In this document: one piece after another, positions 49,245-49,326 of the stretch
Numbering within the stretch: position 1 is the first letter of the stretch
How the letters are laid out: each line of letters starts with the position of its first letter
Assembly: GCA_032251435.1 (NCBI GenBank)
Contig: JAVVEH010000031.1
Location: 1 to 49,326 of the forward strand
From: JAVVEH01 sp032251435
GTDB lineage: Bacteria > Verrucomicrobiota > Lentisphaeria > Oligosphaerales > MVZH01
Reading direction: 5' to 3'
Length of the DNA stretch: 49,326 bases
Program-made: the position numbers and the translations under genes
Notes under the pieces: generated by a model
What the model was told of the DNA's origin: nothing
What the model saw: only the letters and a program-made list of their open reading frames with translations
The model's database searches: none

Positions 49245-49326
49245 CCGTTGAAACCGTTGAAACCGTTGAAACCGTTGAAACCGTTGAAACCGTTGAAACC
49301 GTTGAAACCGTTGAAACCGTTGAAAC
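49245..49326. repeat. short tandem repeat array, 9-bp CCGTTGAAA units, cut by the window end
   Basis: Nine identical copies of CCGTTGAAA run from 49245 to the last base. The 103 bp between the GlmU-like gene and the array are GC-rich (49200-49245) and hold no gene I can support. Confidence 0.97.

Overview
The window looks like a piece of a Gram-negative, anaerobic or facultative bacterium of the PVC superphylum, most likely Kiritimatiellota or Lentisphaerota. This assignment is inference. It rests on the mix of outer-membrane export genes, a fused fucokinase/GDP-fucose pyrophosphorylase, GTP-type PEP carboxykinase, FeoAB, ecotin, moderately high GC, and intergenic arrays of very short tandem repeats, which I recall being common in draft genomes from these phyla. 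The run of 100 Ns at 48061-48160 shows that this is a scaffolded assembly.

Positions 1-16300 (almost all on the minus strand). The left edge carries the first codons of what may be a REP-associated transposase, with a perfect 78-bp tandem duplication upstream of it. Reading in the direction of transcription from 16221 down to 269, there is a nine-gene run: outer-membrane beta-barrel protein, Wza-type export protein, Wzc-type tyrosine kinase/co-polymerase with a tail holding 19 tyrosines, O-antigen ligase/polymerase, secreted FecR-domain protein, FKP (GDP-L-fucose salvage), phosphatidylserine decarboxylase, phytoene-desaturase-like FAD oxidoreductase and UvrB. The last genes overlap or nearly touch. 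This is the core of a Wzy-dependent exopolysaccharide exporter without any glycosyltransferases in the window.

Positions 16300-23300. Lipoate synthesis (lipA plus a LipM-like octanoyltransferase) and argC run on the minus strand, divergent from trxB and a YjbQ-family gene. YjbQ and rsmI converge and overlap by 119 bp. An ecotin-like protease inhibitor lies just ahead of a patatin-like phospholipase. Their 3' flank contains a long hairpin with a 32-nt, almost pure purine loop followed by a terminator, which is a good small-RNA candidate.

Positions 23400-38900. A 1421-residue two-domain glycogen debranching enzyme and a TPR lipoprotein are on the plus strand. FeoAB, PEP carboxykinase, PurC (with a clear promoter and a leader hairpin), an SrkA-like kinase, an unknown coiled-coil protein with a small partner, and tRNA-Cys are on the minus strand.

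Positions 38900-49326. Alanine dehydrogenase is followed directly by an Lrp/AsnC regulator, with two matching palindromes 30 bp apart in front of ald as candidate operators. Then come a YgjP-type metallopeptidase, a NIF3-like small protein with a decayed copy of its 3' end, a FabK/nitronate monooxygenase-like flavoprotein, RuvC, a DUF362 ferredoxin-like protein, a DEAD-box helicase with a long structured leader, an HNH nuclease and a GlmU-like left-handed beta-helix protein. This part is rich in unusual intergenic DNA: four families of short tandem repeats, a multi-hairpin cassette, a 338-bp MITE-like element with inverted ends, and a frameshifted small secreted-protein gene in front of ruvC.
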